Source: Streptomyces sp. NBC_01591 (GTDB lineage: Bacteria > Actinomycetota > Actinomycetes > Streptomycetales > Streptomycetaceae). From it: a stretch of 64,000 bases of DNA. Within the stretch, counting starts at the first letter, position 1. Every line of letters begins with the position of its first letter. Positions 41,881-50,015 of the stretch are shown here, piece after piece. The notes beneath the pieces were generated by a model. That model worked only from the letters and a program-made list of their open reading frames with translations, was not told where the DNA came from and did no database searches. The stretch spans positions 5,022,001-5,086,000 of the forward strand of contig NZ_CP109327.1 in NCBI RefSeq assembly GCF_035918155.1. Direction: 5' to 3'. The translations under genes were made by a program, and so were the position numbers.

Positions 41881-43137
41881 TCAACGTTCGCTTGAATCGG
41901 GCCCGAGGGCCCGAGCCGCCACCCGGCGTTCCTCGTCGGCCTCGGTGCGCTTTCCGCCGGTGGCGACCACGCGGCCCCTGGGCCTGCGCGGCAGCAGCCG
42001 GCGGGTGAGACCGGACTCGTAACGGGGCTGGAGCAGCAGGATCAGGCCCACCGCGCAGACGAACGCGACCCCGAACAGCATCCAGGACTTGGCGCCCCGC
42101 GCCGAGTAGGCCACGATCCCGAACGAGAACAGCGCCGACCAGAAGTACATGAGCAGCACGGCCCGGCGGTGCGAGTGGCCGAGCCGGAGCAGGCGGTGGT
42201 GGAGGTGGCCCTTGTCGGCGGCGAAGGGGGACATTCCGTTCCACGTACGCCTGATGACGGCGAGCACCAGGTCCGCGACCGGCAGCGCGATGACGGACAG
42301 CGGCAGCAGCAGCGGAATGTAGACCGGCACCATCGCGGCCGAACCGGATGTGCCGTCCATCGACTGCTTGAGGAGGCTCGGGTCGACCTCGCCCGTCACG
42401 GAGACCGCGCATCCGGCGATGAGCAGGCCGAGCAGCATCGAGCCCGAGTCGCCCATGAAGATCCGGGCCGGGTGGGAGTTGTGGACCAGGAACCCCAGGC
42501 ACATGCCCGCCAGGATCGCGGACAGCAGCGTGGTGGACGCGGCGGCCTCGATGCCGTAGCCGTACCAGAGCCGGTACGCGTACAGGAAGAACGCCGACGC
42601 CGCAATGCCCACCGTGCCCGCGGCCAGCCCGTCGAGCCCGTCGACGAAGTTCACCGCGTTGATGGAGACGACGATCAGTCCCACGGTCAGCAGCGTGCCC
42701 TGCCAGTCGGAGAGGTAGATCCCGTCGGTGCCCGGCACCGGGAGCCAGAGGATGGTCAGTCCCTGGAAGACCATCACCCCGGCGGCGAGCACCTGGCCGC
42801 CGAGCTTGACCAGCGCGTCGACGCCCCATTTGTCGTCGAGCACGCCGAGCAGACAGATCAGGGCCGCGCCGGACAGCAGTGCCCGTGGCGTCGAGCTCTG
42901 GGTGAAGATCTCTTCCAGGTGCGGCAGGTGGGAGGCAACCAGCAGTCCGGCCAGCAGCCCACCGAACATGGCCATGCCGCCCAGGCGCGGAGTGGGCTCG
43001 CGGTGGACATCGCGCGCCCGGACCTCGGGGACCACCCCGATCGTGATGGCGAACTTCCGTACGGGGCCGGTCAGGAGATGGGTCACCGCTGCCGTGACGA
43101 ACAGCATGAGCAAGTAGTCCCGCACGGGCGGCCTCAC
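41881..43137 (-). CDS. WecA/TagO-like undecaprenyl-phosphate sugar-1-phosphate transferase
   Basis: A 418-residue polytopic enzyme of the MraY/WecA family that links a sugar phosphate to undecaprenyl phosphate on the inner membrane face. About ten hydrophobic helices, and the catalytic loops L-G-V-L-D-D-K-W-G near residue 100, I-N-A-V-N-F-V-D-G-L-D-G-L-A near 160, A-R-I-F-M-G-D-S-G-S-M near 225 and H-L-H-H-R-L near 300 are all intact. The C-terminal 40 residues are basic and disordered. Start may be GTG at 43137 or the GTG at 43125, which has GAGG at a better distance. Likely a second copy, as Streptomyces usually carry one near the ATP synthase genes. Confidence 0.9.
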   Translation of the reverse strand: MRPPVRDYLLMLFVTAAVTHLLTGPVRKFAITIGVVPEVRARDVHREPTPRLGGMAMFGGLLAGLLVASHLPHLEEIFTQSSTPRALLSGAALICLLGVLDDKWGVDALVKLGGQVLAAGVMVFQGLTILWLPVPGTDGIYLSDWQGTLLTVGLIVVSINAVNFVDGLDGLAAGTVGIAASAFFLYAYRLWYGYGIEAAASTTLLSAILAGMCLGFLVHNSHPARIFMGDSGSMLLGLLIAGCAVSVTGEVDPSLLKQSMDGTSGSAAMVPVYIPLLLPLSVIALPVADLVLAVIRRTWNGMSPFAADKGHLHHRLLRLGHSHRRAVLLMYFWSALFSFGIVAYSARGAKSWMLFGVAFVCAVGLILLLQPRYESGLTRRLLPRRPRGRVVATGGKRTEADEERRVAARALGPDSSER

Positions 43138-43203
43138 ATTCCGGCCCAGCGGGCCGATACCTGAGCCCGATCGATGCCCTCGCTGCGCCCAGGCGAGCCT
43201 AAC

Positions 43204-43605
43204 TCATACGGATTTTCGTGCGATGGGGCGTGGGGCGGGACGGAGGTGGGTGCGGGCGTCGAGCGATACGTACGTCAGCGGGCGGACGCGCCACTCGATG
43301 TGCCGGCCACCGCGCAGCATGAGCGTGAACCCGCAGGGTTCACCGCGGTGGAGTGCACCCAGGGCCTGCACCCAGCCGCCCTGGTCGGACCAGTGGAGGG
43401 CGCGGATCAGCTCGCGCGGTGTGAGGCCGAAGAGATGGTTCGCCCGGAGCTGGAGGCGGATGGCGCGGATGGCCTCCTGGGGCGTGGCCATGATGCGCAG
43501 GTCGATCGGCTCGGGGACGAAGCCGGTGGCGGGGCTGTAGCGGAGGGTCTCGAACCGGTAGCCGCGCTCGACGACCGGTTGTAAGGGGGTGAGGGGTGTA
43601 CGCAT
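43204..43605 (-). CDS. Conserved protein of unknown function
   Basis: A 133-residue product without membrane helices, basic at the C-terminus. It opens with L-Q-P-V-V-E-R-G-Y-R-F-E-T-L-R-Y and has helices I-R-A-I-R-L-Q-L-R-A and the L-T-P-R-E-L-I-R-A-L-H-W stretch, and aromatic-rich beta segments at the end. I do not recognise the family. The longer upstream frame to 43764 was not used because it runs through a 26-bp palindrome and has poor codon use. It may be part of the adjacent XRE/DUF397 set, but a terminator lies between. Confidence 0.6.
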   Translation of the reverse strand: MRTPLTPLQPVVERGYRFETLRYSPATGFVPEPIDLRIMATPQEAIRAIRLQLRANHLFGLTPRELIRALHWSDQGGWVQALGALHRGEPCGFTLMLRGGRHIEWRVRPLTYVSLDARTHLRPAPRPIARKSV

Positions 43606-43744
43606 CGTCGGTCGTCCGATCGCAGCGGGCGCGCCAAATGGCGTGCGAGTGTGGGGGAGTTGTGGCGCGGGGCGGCACGGCGGGGCGGTTGGCCCCCGTA
43701 ATGCGGCGACGCAGAGCGACGGTAGCGTTACGGGAGTGTGGGGC

Positions 43745-43770
43745 GCAACCATGCCCCGGGGCATGGTTGC
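43745..43770. repeat. Perfect 26-bp palindrome
   Basis: GCAACCATGCCCC (43745-43757) is followed at once by its complement GGGGCATGGTTGC (43758-43770). It sits between the DUF397 stop and the upstream side of the unknown gene. No spacer means it is not a normal hairpin terminator, although it could extrude or bind a dimeric protein. Confidence 0.6.
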
Positions 43771-43779
43771 CTCCAGGCA

Positions 43780-43820
43780 GCAGGAGAGCCCCCGCCCGGT
43801 ACGGACGGAGGCTCTCCTGC
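43780..43820 (-). terminator. Terminator after the DUF397 gene
   Basis: GCAGGAGAGCC (43780-43790) pairs with GGCTCTCCTGC (43810-43820), 16 bases downstream of the DUF397 stop. Confidence 0.75.
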
Positions 43821-43836
43821 GGCAGGCGGGACGGCG

Positions 43837-44037
43837 CTACTGGACGAAGTGGTCGAACTCGCCTGCCTTGACGCCCTGGATGAACGCGGCGAACTTGCTG
43901 CGGCTCGTCCTGGTCACCACGCGCGGGTCGTCGCTCTCGCGCACCAGGATCTCCTCGGCCTGCCGCGAGACCTCGACACACTGTTCTCCGCCGCCGCCGG
44001 AGAACGACGACTTCTGCCACTCGATGTCTGCGCTCAT
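43837..44037 (-). CDS. DUF397 small protein (with XRE regulator)
   Basis: A 66-residue DUF397 protein: W-Q-K-S-S-F-S-G-G-G-G-E-Q-C-V-E-V at residues 7-23, then L-V-R-E-S-D-D-P, and K-F-A-A-F-I-Q-G-V-K-A-G-E-F-D at the end. In Streptomyces these are paired with an upstream XRE/DUF5753 regulator and often a HATPase, as here, and are thought to act as partner or antitoxin-like components (WhiJ/AbaA-type loci). It starts 11 bases after the XRE gene stop. A second DUF397 gene is at 48288. Confidence 0.92.
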   Translation of the reverse strand: MSADIEWQKSSFSGGGGEQCVEVSRQAEEILVRESDDPRVVTRTSRSKFAAFIQGVKAGEFDHFVQ

Positions 44038-44048
44038 GCTGCGGATTA

Positions 44049-44903
44049 TCACAGGTCCCGTGCGATGTGGTGAATGAAGCTCCGCGACTCCTCGGGGGCG
44101 AGGCTGACCCGCTGGGCGAAGTCGAGTTGCATGCGGTACCGGTTCAGATCGGCCACGGCGTCCAGCTGAACGCCTCCGAACGGGGCGTCGATGTGGACAG
44201 TGTCCAGCTGCGGCGCGACTCCGCCCGCGTACAGCACGGTCTGTGTCACCTCGACGAACTTCTCGCTGGCGAACGGGATCACGCGCACGGACACGTTCGG
44301 CCTGTCGGCCGCCTCCAGGAGGCGCACCAGCTGGCCGCGAGCGACCTCGCGGCCGCCGACCCGCATGCGGAGACCGGCCTCGTGGACGATGACGTCGAAC
44401 TTCGGTGGCTTCTCGCGGTCGAGCACGGCCTGCCTGCGCATGCGGTGCTCGACCCTCGTCTCCACCTCGTCCTCGGGCAGCTTGGGCAGCACTCCCTCGA
44501 ACAGCGCCCGCGCGTACTGCGGCGTCTGGATCAGTCCCGGCAGCGTCACGGACTGGAGGCAGCGCATATGGCTCGCGTGGTGCTCCAGCTCCGCGATGTC
44601 GAGGAAACCGGGTGCCAGCACGCCGCGGTACTCGTCCCACCAGAACTGGCCCCGATGCTCCCGGGATATGGCGCACAGCGCCTCGATCAGCACGGCGTCG
44701 TCGCATGCGTAGAAGCTGGCCAGGCGGCGGATTCGCGCCTCGCTGATGCCGATGCGGCCCGCTTCCATGTGGCTGATCTTCGACTGATCGGTCGAGATGA
44801 GTCCGGCGGCCTCGCGAGCCGTTCGGCCGGCCTGCTCCCGCAGCTTCCTCAGTTCGCAGCCCAAGCGTGCCTGGCGTGCGGTCGGATTGTCCCTCGGTGG
44901 CAT
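44049..44903 (-). CDS. XRE-family regulator with DUF5753 domain
   Basis: A 284-residue regulator of the WhiJ-like group. The helix-turn-helix is at about residues 14-68 (L-G-C-E-L-R-K-L-R-E-Q-A-G-R-T-A-R-E-A-A-G-L-I-S-T-D-Q-S-K-I-S-H-M-E), and the DUF5753 ligand-type domain fills about 90-275 with L-P-G-L-I-Q-T-P-Q-Y-A-R-A-L-F. The DUF397 partner follows directly and the HATPase gene is on the other side, divergent. AAGGA precedes the ATG at 44903. These loci influence sporulation and antibiotic production in several species. Confidence 0.92.
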   Translation of the reverse strand: MPPRDNPTARQARLGCELRKLREQAGRTAREAAGLISTDQSKISHMEAGRIGISEARIRRLASFYACDDAVLIEALCAISREHRGQFWWDEYRGVLAPGFLDIAELEHHASHMRCLQSVTLPGLIQTPQYARALFEGVLPKLPEDEVETRVEHRMRRQAVLDREKPPKFDVIVHEAGLRMRVGGREVARGQLVRLLEAADRPNVSVRVIPFASEKFVEVTQTVLYAGGVAPQLDTVHIDAPFGGVQLDAVADLNRYRMQLDFAQRVSLAPEESRSFIHHIARDL

Positions 44904-45157
44904 GTCACCATCCTTCGTCCCCGCGCAGTCTTGCGTGGTGCGGCCGCCCCGGTCCACCCGATCGCGTGAAGTGGCAGGGGCAACCTTGCTACGGGGCATT
45001 CTGGCGCCCTATGGTCCCAGTGGGCGACGCTCAAAGGCGTCATCGTTCGAAGTGCAGCCACCCGTAAGCGAGTTGAACGCCCACGGACCGGCCAATGCCA
45101 CGGACCACGCCCACCGCACAACGCCCCGGAGACCGCATCACGCAGGGAGACCGCACC

Positions 45158-45625
45158 ATGACCCCCGTAACCGCTCCTCCATCACCCGCCCCCTACCTCC
45201 CCCAGCGCGGCGAGCGATACCGGCTCGTCGCGCCGAACACCCCCGCCGCGCCCAAGATCGTGCGGGACTTCGTGGCGACGGTGCTGTGGGCCACCGGGCA
45301 CCCACGCCTCGTCGACGACGCCCGGCTCTGCGTGAGCGAGGTCGTCTCCAACGCGTACTGCCACACGGAATCGCCGCAGGTCCGGGTGGAGGTCACCGTC
45401 AACCACCGGCAGGTGACGGTGTACGTGACGGACGACGAACCCGGCCGCCTGCCCGTGCCGCCACCCCCGCGTACCCCCGGCGTGGACGAGGGCGGCCGGG
45501 GGCTGCTCCTTGTCGACGCGCTGGCCGTCCGGTGGGGGACCACCGCGTACGGGGCGCGGTCGCCGCATTCGAAGACCGTGTGGTTCACCCTCTCCGCCGC
45601 GAGCGCGGCTCACCCCTCCATTTGA
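45158..45625 (+). CDS. HATPase_c ATP-binding regulator (RsbW-like)
   Basis: A 155-residue GHKL ATPase of the anti-sigma/RsbW type. The N box is D-A-R-L-C-V-S-E-V-V-S-N-A-Y-C-H-T (near residue 53), the G box V-T-D-D-E-P-G-R near 92, and G-x-G-L-L-L-V-D-A-L-A-V-R-W-G near 120. It is divergent from the XRE gene and completes the usual triplet. AGGGAGACC precedes the ATG at 45158 and the in-frame upstream ATG at 45095 adds residues unlike the family. Target sigma factor unknown. Confidence 0.9.
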   Translation: MTPVTAPPSPAPYLPQRGERYRLVAPNTPAAPKIVRDFVATVLWATGHPRLVDDARLCVSEVVSNAYCHTESPQVRVEVTVNHRQVTVYVTDDEPGRLPVPPPPRTPGVDEGGRGLLLVDALAVRWGTTAYGARSPHSKTVWFTLSAASAAHPSI

Positions 45626-45656
45626 TTTGGACGACCGTCCAGGACTATCGTCCAAA
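45626..45656. promoter_or_regulatory. Tandem TetR-type operators
   Basis: TTTGGACGA (45626-45634) and TCGTCCAAA (45648-45656) are outer arms; inside lie two 12-bp palindromes, GGACGACCGTCC (45629-45640) and GGACTATCGTCC (45642-45653), 13 bases apart. Located about 40 bases before the membrane protein/TetR operon. Confidence 0.65.
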
Positions 45657-45696
45657 AAGACGGAGACTCCCGCACGTACACGTATCGGAGAGCGTG

Positions 45697-46086
45697 ATGA
45701 ATCAATCCTTGCTGGCGACCGTGACCGCGGCACTCCTGGTCTGGGAGGCGCTTCTGCTGATTCCCATGGTCCCGGGGAAGCTGATCGACACGAGGGACTT
45801 CTCCCCGCTTCCGCGGTGGCAGTACAACAGCTTCAACGTGTTCCTGACCTCTCTCGGGCTCGCCAGCTTCGTGGTGGCCGGGTTCGCCATGGCCGGTCAG
45901 CACTGGGCCTTCGTGGCGGCACTGGTGCTGAGCCTCGGCTACATCGCGGTTTTCGCGGCCGACCTCGGTGCGGTCTTCCCCGTCGTGCCGGACCCCCTGC
46001 CGGTGCAGCTGCTCGTCCTCGAAGCGATCGCGCTGGCCTCGGCCGGTGTGATCGCCGTGATCGCGATCCAGGGGGTACGGCTGTGA
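45697..46086 (+). CDS. Small four-helix membrane protein, TetR-regulated
   Basis: A 129-residue protein with hydrophobic helices at about residues 5-25, 42-62, 71-91 and 100-122, a pattern of DUF4267- or DoxX-like small Streptomyces membrane proteins. The L-P-R-W-Q-Y-N-S-F-N-V-F segment connects the first two. GGAG precedes the ATG. Its stop overlaps the TetR start by one base (TGATG), so the pair is co-transcribed under the tandem operator. Function not recognised; efflux or membrane repair are possibilities that cannot be distinguished. Confidence 0.88.
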   Translation: MNQSLLATVTAALLVWEALLLIPMVPGKLIDTRDFSPLPRWQYNSFNVFLTSLGLASFVVAGFAMAGQHWAFVAALVLSLGYIAVFAADLGAVFPVVPDPLPVQLLVLEAIALASAGVIAVIAIQGVRL

Positions 46087-46673
46087 TGAGCGAGTCGACG
46101 AGCCCCTCGCGCCGGACGGATACGCGCGAGAAGATCATCGAAGCCGCTGCCTCCCTCATTCCCGAGCTGGGCTGGGGCGATGTGAGCAGTCGGCGGGTGG
46201 CGGAGCGCGCAGGCGTGAACACCGGAGTGATCCACTACCACGTGGGGAGCATCGGCGAACTCCGGCGCATCGCTGCGGTACGGAAGATCCGGACGTTCTT
46301 CCTCGACCGGATCGGCGAGGCCCTGGCGCAGGAGGATCCGGCCGTGGCCGTGGAAACCATGCTCCGCGCGCTGTCCGCCAACGATCCCCGTGATCCGGAA
46401 CTGCTGCTGCTGTACGAGTCTCTCGTCGCCGCGAGCCGGGACGACGAGCTGCGTGCCGAGATCGCCGCCCTGCTGGCCGAGCTGCGGCAGCGGCTGTGCG
46501 ACTGGTTCGCGGACCGGGGGATCGCGCATCCGCTCACCCTCGCCGTCACCCTCACGGCGGCGATCGACGGATACCTCCTCCAGCGGTCGCTCGACCCGTC
46601 CCTTGAGCCTGGCCCCCTCATCGAGGGACTGGTCGGCCTGGTCCGGCAACAGCTCGCAGCCGACGGCTCATGA
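46086..46673 (+). CDS. TetR-family regulator, autoregulatory
   Basis: A 195-residue TetR regulator: helix-turn-helix at about residues 34-54 (V-S-S-R-R-V-A-E-R-A-G-V-N-T-G-V-I-H-Y-H-V), C-terminal ligand domain to the end with L-L-L-L-Y-E-S-L-V-A and I-D-G-Y-L-L-Q. Coupled to the membrane protein by a one-base overlap and probably repressing itself and that gene through the site at 45626-45656. A hairpin (46691-46734) ends the operon. Confidence 0.9.
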   Translation: MSESTSPSRRTDTREKIIEAAASLIPELGWGDVSSRRVAERAGVNTGVIHYHVGSIGELRRIAAVRKIRTFFLDRIGEALAQEDPAVAVETMLRALSANDPRDPELLLLYESLVAASRDDELRAEIAALLAELRQRLCDWFADRGIAHPLTLAVTLTAAIDGYLLQRSLDPSLEPGPLIEGLVGLVRQQLAADGS

Positions 46674-46690
46674 GATGCGGGGGCGCGAGA

Positions 46691-46734
46691 GCCGCCTCGC
46701 GTACGGGGCGCGCGGGCGCCGTACGAGAGGCGGC
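46691..46734. terminator. Bidirectional terminator hairpin
   Basis: GCCGCCTCGCGTACGG (46691-46706) pairs with CCGTACGAGAGGCGGC (46719-46734) with one mismatch, between the convergent TetR and acyltransferase genes. Confidence 0.8.
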
Positions 46735-46739
46735 CCTCA

Positions 46740-48098
46740 TCAGCTGCCCTGCCGGGAGAGAACCCGGGCACCTTCATGGCGCACCACCGGCTGAACGGGC
46801 ACGGTGCGAATGCCCTGCGCGGCGTCAGCCTTCGGAGCGCTCTTCTCCCGTACGACGAGCAGTCCGGTCAGCACCAGCGCCACGCAGAGCACCGGACCGA
46901 GCGGGTTTCCGGGGGAAATGAAACCCTGCGCGGCGAGTCCGAGGAGACCACCGGCGGAAAGCACGGCCGCGAGAACGACCTTGCCGAGGCTCATTTCCGA
47001 TGCCGCACCGGAACGGCGACGGAATTCGAACCGGCCGAAAATTCCAGTGAAGCACACCAGGAAGGTTCCCGAAACGCCGACCCACAGCGGAGCCACCGCG
47101 AACCACATCGGGCTGCCGGGCGTCGGTGTCGAAAAGCCGAGTCCGACAATTGCGATTCCCGCCGTCATCACGAGCGCGGGCATGTGCCAGAGATACAGCG
47201 TCATGAAGCGGGTTCCGCACCACTGAAGTACGGCGGTGGCCATGGGGCGTTCGGCGAATCGCGTTATCACCGGCTTGAGCGTCAGCCAGAGTCCGAGCTG
47301 GCCGATGGTCAGCGACATCATCAACGCGGTCGGCGGGCTCATGTTGGAGACAGGGGCCCCGGGCATTCCGATCATGGACGCCGGGTAGGGGCCGAAGAAC
47401 ACGGCGGCCGCGGTGAGTCCGAAGCCGACCGAGGCCAGACCCGACGACACCCACGCGTTCCGCATGCGCAGGCCGCCGTCGGCGTAGTGGAAGCCGAACT
47501 GGTGGGCCGCCAGCCAGACGAACAGGGCGTTCAGGAAACCGATCGCGGGGCTGAACTCGAAGCGCAGCACATCGACGACCAGGGCACAGGCGCCGAGGGC
47601 TCCGATCACACGCCAGCCGTACCGGCGGTACAACTTGAACATCACCGGGGTGAGCGCCACCACGAGCACATAGACGGCGAGGAACCAGAGCAGCTGGCCG
47701 GCTATCTTGCCCGCCATCAGCACCGGCTGCTCCGGCAGCCCCGCGCCGATCAACACGTGGGGCAGCAAGAGCCACACGGCTGCCAGGGGTATGACCGGCA
47801 CCAGGAGCCGCGCGATTCTGCTCCGGAGCCAGGTGTTCACCGATTTCACAGATCGGAACGAGAAGAAATTGGCGGCCCCGCCGGCGAAGAAGACCACGGG
47901 CATGACCTGCGTCAGCCAGGTGACAATCCACCAGCCGGGGCTCGCGAGCGCATTCCCGGTACTCAAATTCCCATTGTCATAGGCCAGTACGGGCATGAGC
48001 CAGTGCTGGGAAATCACGGCCAGCACGCATAGCGCTCTGATGACGTCTATGAATGAATCGCGACCGCGACCGGGCGAATGAGCGTGGGTTTGCTGCAT
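46740..48098 (-). CDS. Acyltransferase-3 family membrane protein
   Basis: A 452-residue integral membrane acyltransferase (OafA-like, YeiB-like). It opens with S-F-I-D-V-I-R-A-L-C-V-L-A-V-I-S-Q-H-W (the R-x-x-A-x-x-x-V-x-x-x-H core, His near residue 33), and has about ten helices ending with a short basic tail. Such proteins transfer acetyl or other acyl groups to sugars, lipids or antibiotics; the acceptor cannot be told. The base composition is slightly lower in GC than neighbours over the second half (several AAA and AAT codons), a sign of different origin. Confidence 0.9.
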   Translation of the reverse strand: MQQTHAHSPGRGRDSFIDVIRALCVLAVISQHWLMPVLAYDNGNLSTGNALASPGWWIVTWLTQVMPVVFFAGGAANFFSFRSVKSVNTWLRSRIARLLVPVIPLAAVWLLLPHVLIGAGLPEQPVLMAGKIAGQLLWFLAVYVLVVALTPVMFKLYRRYGWRVIGALGACALVVDVLRFEFSPAIGFLNALFVWLAAHQFGFHYADGGLRMRNAWVSSGLASVGFGLTAAAVFFGPYPASMIGMPGAPVSNMSPPTALMMSLTIGQLGLWLTLKPVITRFAERPMATAVLQWCGTRFMTLYLWHMPALVMTAGIAIVGLGFSTPTPGSPMWFAVAPLWVGVSGTFLVCFTGIFGRFEFRRRSGAASEMSLGKVVLAAVLSAGGLLGLAAQGFISPGNPLGPVLCVALVLTGLLVVREKSAPKADAAQGIRTVPVQPVVRHEGARVLSRQGS

Positions 48099-48287
48099 GT
48101 AAACAGCGTGACGTCAGGAGGCGATACGCACAGTGAAGTGGCCCCCCGAATCATTGGGGTGCCAGCACTGCGTGCCATGGTGGGGTTCTCCCTACCGGGC
48201 TTCGTGCACCCGAGCGGGCCGGGTCGGGTCGACCTTGACGTACTTGAGCTGTGGGCGCTACGGACCTGCCTGGCCAAGCATCGGGGC

Positions 48288-48488
48288 TCAGATCAGGTGG
48301 TCGAACTCCCCGGCCTTCACGCCGAGCATGAAAGCGCGCAGCTTGGCGACGCTGGTGGTGACGATGACATCCGGATCGTCGCCCTCGCGCATCTTGATCG
48401 AGCCGTTCACGGCGGCCAGTTCGATGCAGCTCTGATTGTCGTCCGCTCCGGAGAAGGAGGACTTCTGCCAGCTGATTGCGTCGGTCAT
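48288..48488 (-). CDS. DUF397 small protein, unpaired
   Basis: A 66-residue DUF397 protein (I-S-W-Q-K-S-S-F-S-G-A-D-D-N-Q-S-C-I-E-L, then K-M-R-E-G-D-D-P-D-V-I-V-T-T-S and L-R-A-F-M-L-G-V-K-A-G-E-F-D). Unlike the copy at 43837 there is no XRE gene next to it: an acyltransferase and an MFS gene flank it. The N-terminal motif is as conserved as in the paired protein, so it should still bind a DUF5753 partner. Confidence 0.9.
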   Translation of the reverse strand: MTDAISWQKSSFSGADDNQSCIELAAVNGSIKMREGDDPDVIVTTSVAKLRAFMLGVKAGEFDHLI

Positions 48489-48546
48489 GCGGGTGGGCTC
48501 ACATTTCTCGCACGGCAGGGTCGGCCCGCAGTGTAGACCGCGTGGC

Positions 48547-49776
48547 TCACCCCCGCCGCCCCCGGACGCGGAAGCGCCCCGGGTCTGTCCCCGTTGCGGC
48601 CACCACGGCCACCACGAAGGCCGCGGTCGCGCCGCCGAGCAGCATGACCGCCGACACGGACATGTGGTCGAGGACGGCTCCGCCCGCCAGGGCGCCGAAG
48701 GCGAAGGTCGCCTGGAAGGACGCGGTGAACAGGACGGACGCCGCTTCGGGCGCATCGGGCGCGGCCTTGGCGAACCAGGTCTGCGAGCAGACCGGCACCG
48801 CACCGTAGGCGACACCCCAGACGATCAGCAGCGCGACGGCTCCGGCCTCCCATCTGCCCAGGACCGGGAGCAATGCGGTAGCGGTGGCGATGAGCCCTGC
48901 GGCGAGGCAGACCGCGGCGCGCGGGCGGCGCGTCATGAGTGCGCCGCCGACGAAGTTGCCGACGATCCCGGCGGCGCCGTAGATCAGCAGGAACACCGTG
49001 ATCAGCGCCGGACCGGCGTGCGTGACCCGTTCCAGGAAGGGGGTGACATAGGTGTACGTCGCGAAGTGGGACAGAACAATGAGAAAGGTGATGAGCAGGG
49101 CGAACCGGGTGCCGGGCCGGGCGAGCACGGTGCGCAGCAGGCTCGCGCGGGTGACCCGTGCCGGCGGCAGCGGCGGAACCACCAGGAGCATCAGGGCCAG
49201 TACGCCCATGCTCAGCATCCCCATGACCACGAACGCCGTCCGCCAGCCGGCCAGGCCGCCGATGAACGTACCGGCGGGGACGCCGAGCACGGAGCCCAGC
49301 GGGACGGCCGAGAAGATCACCGCTGTCGCTCGGGCGGCCGACGCCGGTCGGACCAGCCGGCCGGCCAGTCCGGCCCCGATGGACCAGAAGCCGCCGATGG
49401 TGACTCCGACCATCACCCGGGAGACCAGGACGAGGCGGTAGTCGGTCGCGGCGGCGGTGAGGAAGTCGGCCAGGGCCAGCAGGAGCATGAAGGCGCAGAG
49501 CATCAGGCGTCGGTCGACACGCGCCGTCGCCACGGTGACCAAGGGGGCGGAGACCGCCGCGAGGAGTCCGGGCATGGTCATCATCAGGCCCGCCGTGCCG
49601 TCCGAGACGGTGAAGTCGGACCCGATCGAGGTGAGCAGGCCGATGGGCAGGATCTCGGTGGTGACGATCGAGAAGATGCCCAGCATGACGGAGAGGACGG
49701 CGAGCCGGCCGCGTAAAGGGGTGCGGGCCGGGAGGGCGGTGCGTTCGGAGGGGGTGGAGGCCGCGGTGGGGTTCAT
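48547..49776 (-). CDS. MFS efflux transporter (DHA1, sugar/drug type)
   Basis: A 409-residue 12-helix transporter. L-S-V-M-L-G-I-F-S-I-V-T-T-E-I-L-P-I-G opens the first helix, the motif-A loop is R-V-D-R-R (near residue 87), and motif C lies in the G-V-P-A-G-T-F-I-G-G region near 170. The closest-looking family is the chloramphenicol/arabinose-type DHA1 exporters. No linked regulator is next to it. The substrate is unknown. A long basic tail ends the protein (R-V-R-G-R-R-G). Confidence 0.9.
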   Translation of the reverse strand: MNPTAASTPSERTALPARTPLRGRLAVLSVMLGIFSIVTTEILPIGLLTSIGSDFTVSDGTAGLMMTMPGLLAAVSAPLVTVATARVDRRLMLCAFMLLLALADFLTAAATDYRLVLVSRVMVGVTIGGFWSIGAGLAGRLVRPASAARATAVIFSAVPLGSVLGVPAGTFIGGLAGWRTAFVVMGMLSMGVLALMLLVVPPLPPARVTRASLLRTVLARPGTRFALLITFLIVLSHFATYTYVTPFLERVTHAGPALITVFLLIYGAAGIVGNFVGGALMTRRPRAAVCLAAGLIATATALLPVLGRWEAGAVALLIVWGVAYGAVPVCSQTWFAKAAPDAPEAASVLFTASFQATFAFGALAGGAVLDHMSVSAVMLLGGATAAFVVAVVAATGTDPGRFRVRGRRG

Positions 49777-49940
49777 GGCGGATGCCGTCCTGTGCTCGGT
49801 GACGCGAGGGCTGTTCGCCCCAGTTCACAAGCGGCGGTGGACGGTGTCCGGCAGGTTCGCGACGTCAATGCTGCCGGCCGGGGTGATGTCGCTTTTTCGC
49901 CGGAGGCCGGACACTTTTCGCCGGAGGACCGGGAACGGCG

Positions 49941-49978
49941 AAGGGCCGTCGCTCCCGAGCGGGGGAGTGACGGCCCTT
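49941..49978 (-). terminator. Terminator of the NlpC/P60 gene
   Basis: AAGGGCCGTCGCTCCC (49941-49956) pairs with GGGAGTGACGGCCCTT (49963-49978), one G-U pair; the minus-strand gene ends at 50016, 38 bases away. Placement also fits the rest of the 239-base gap, which has no gene. Confidence 0.85.
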
Positions 49979-50015
49979 CACCGCGCGCCGCGAAGGCGCT
50001 TGTGAATCCGAGAAC

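Noticed and set aside
43606..43764. Upstream extension of the unknown gene at 43204
   Set aside because: It would translate through the 26-bp palindrome and has no similarity or good codon use.
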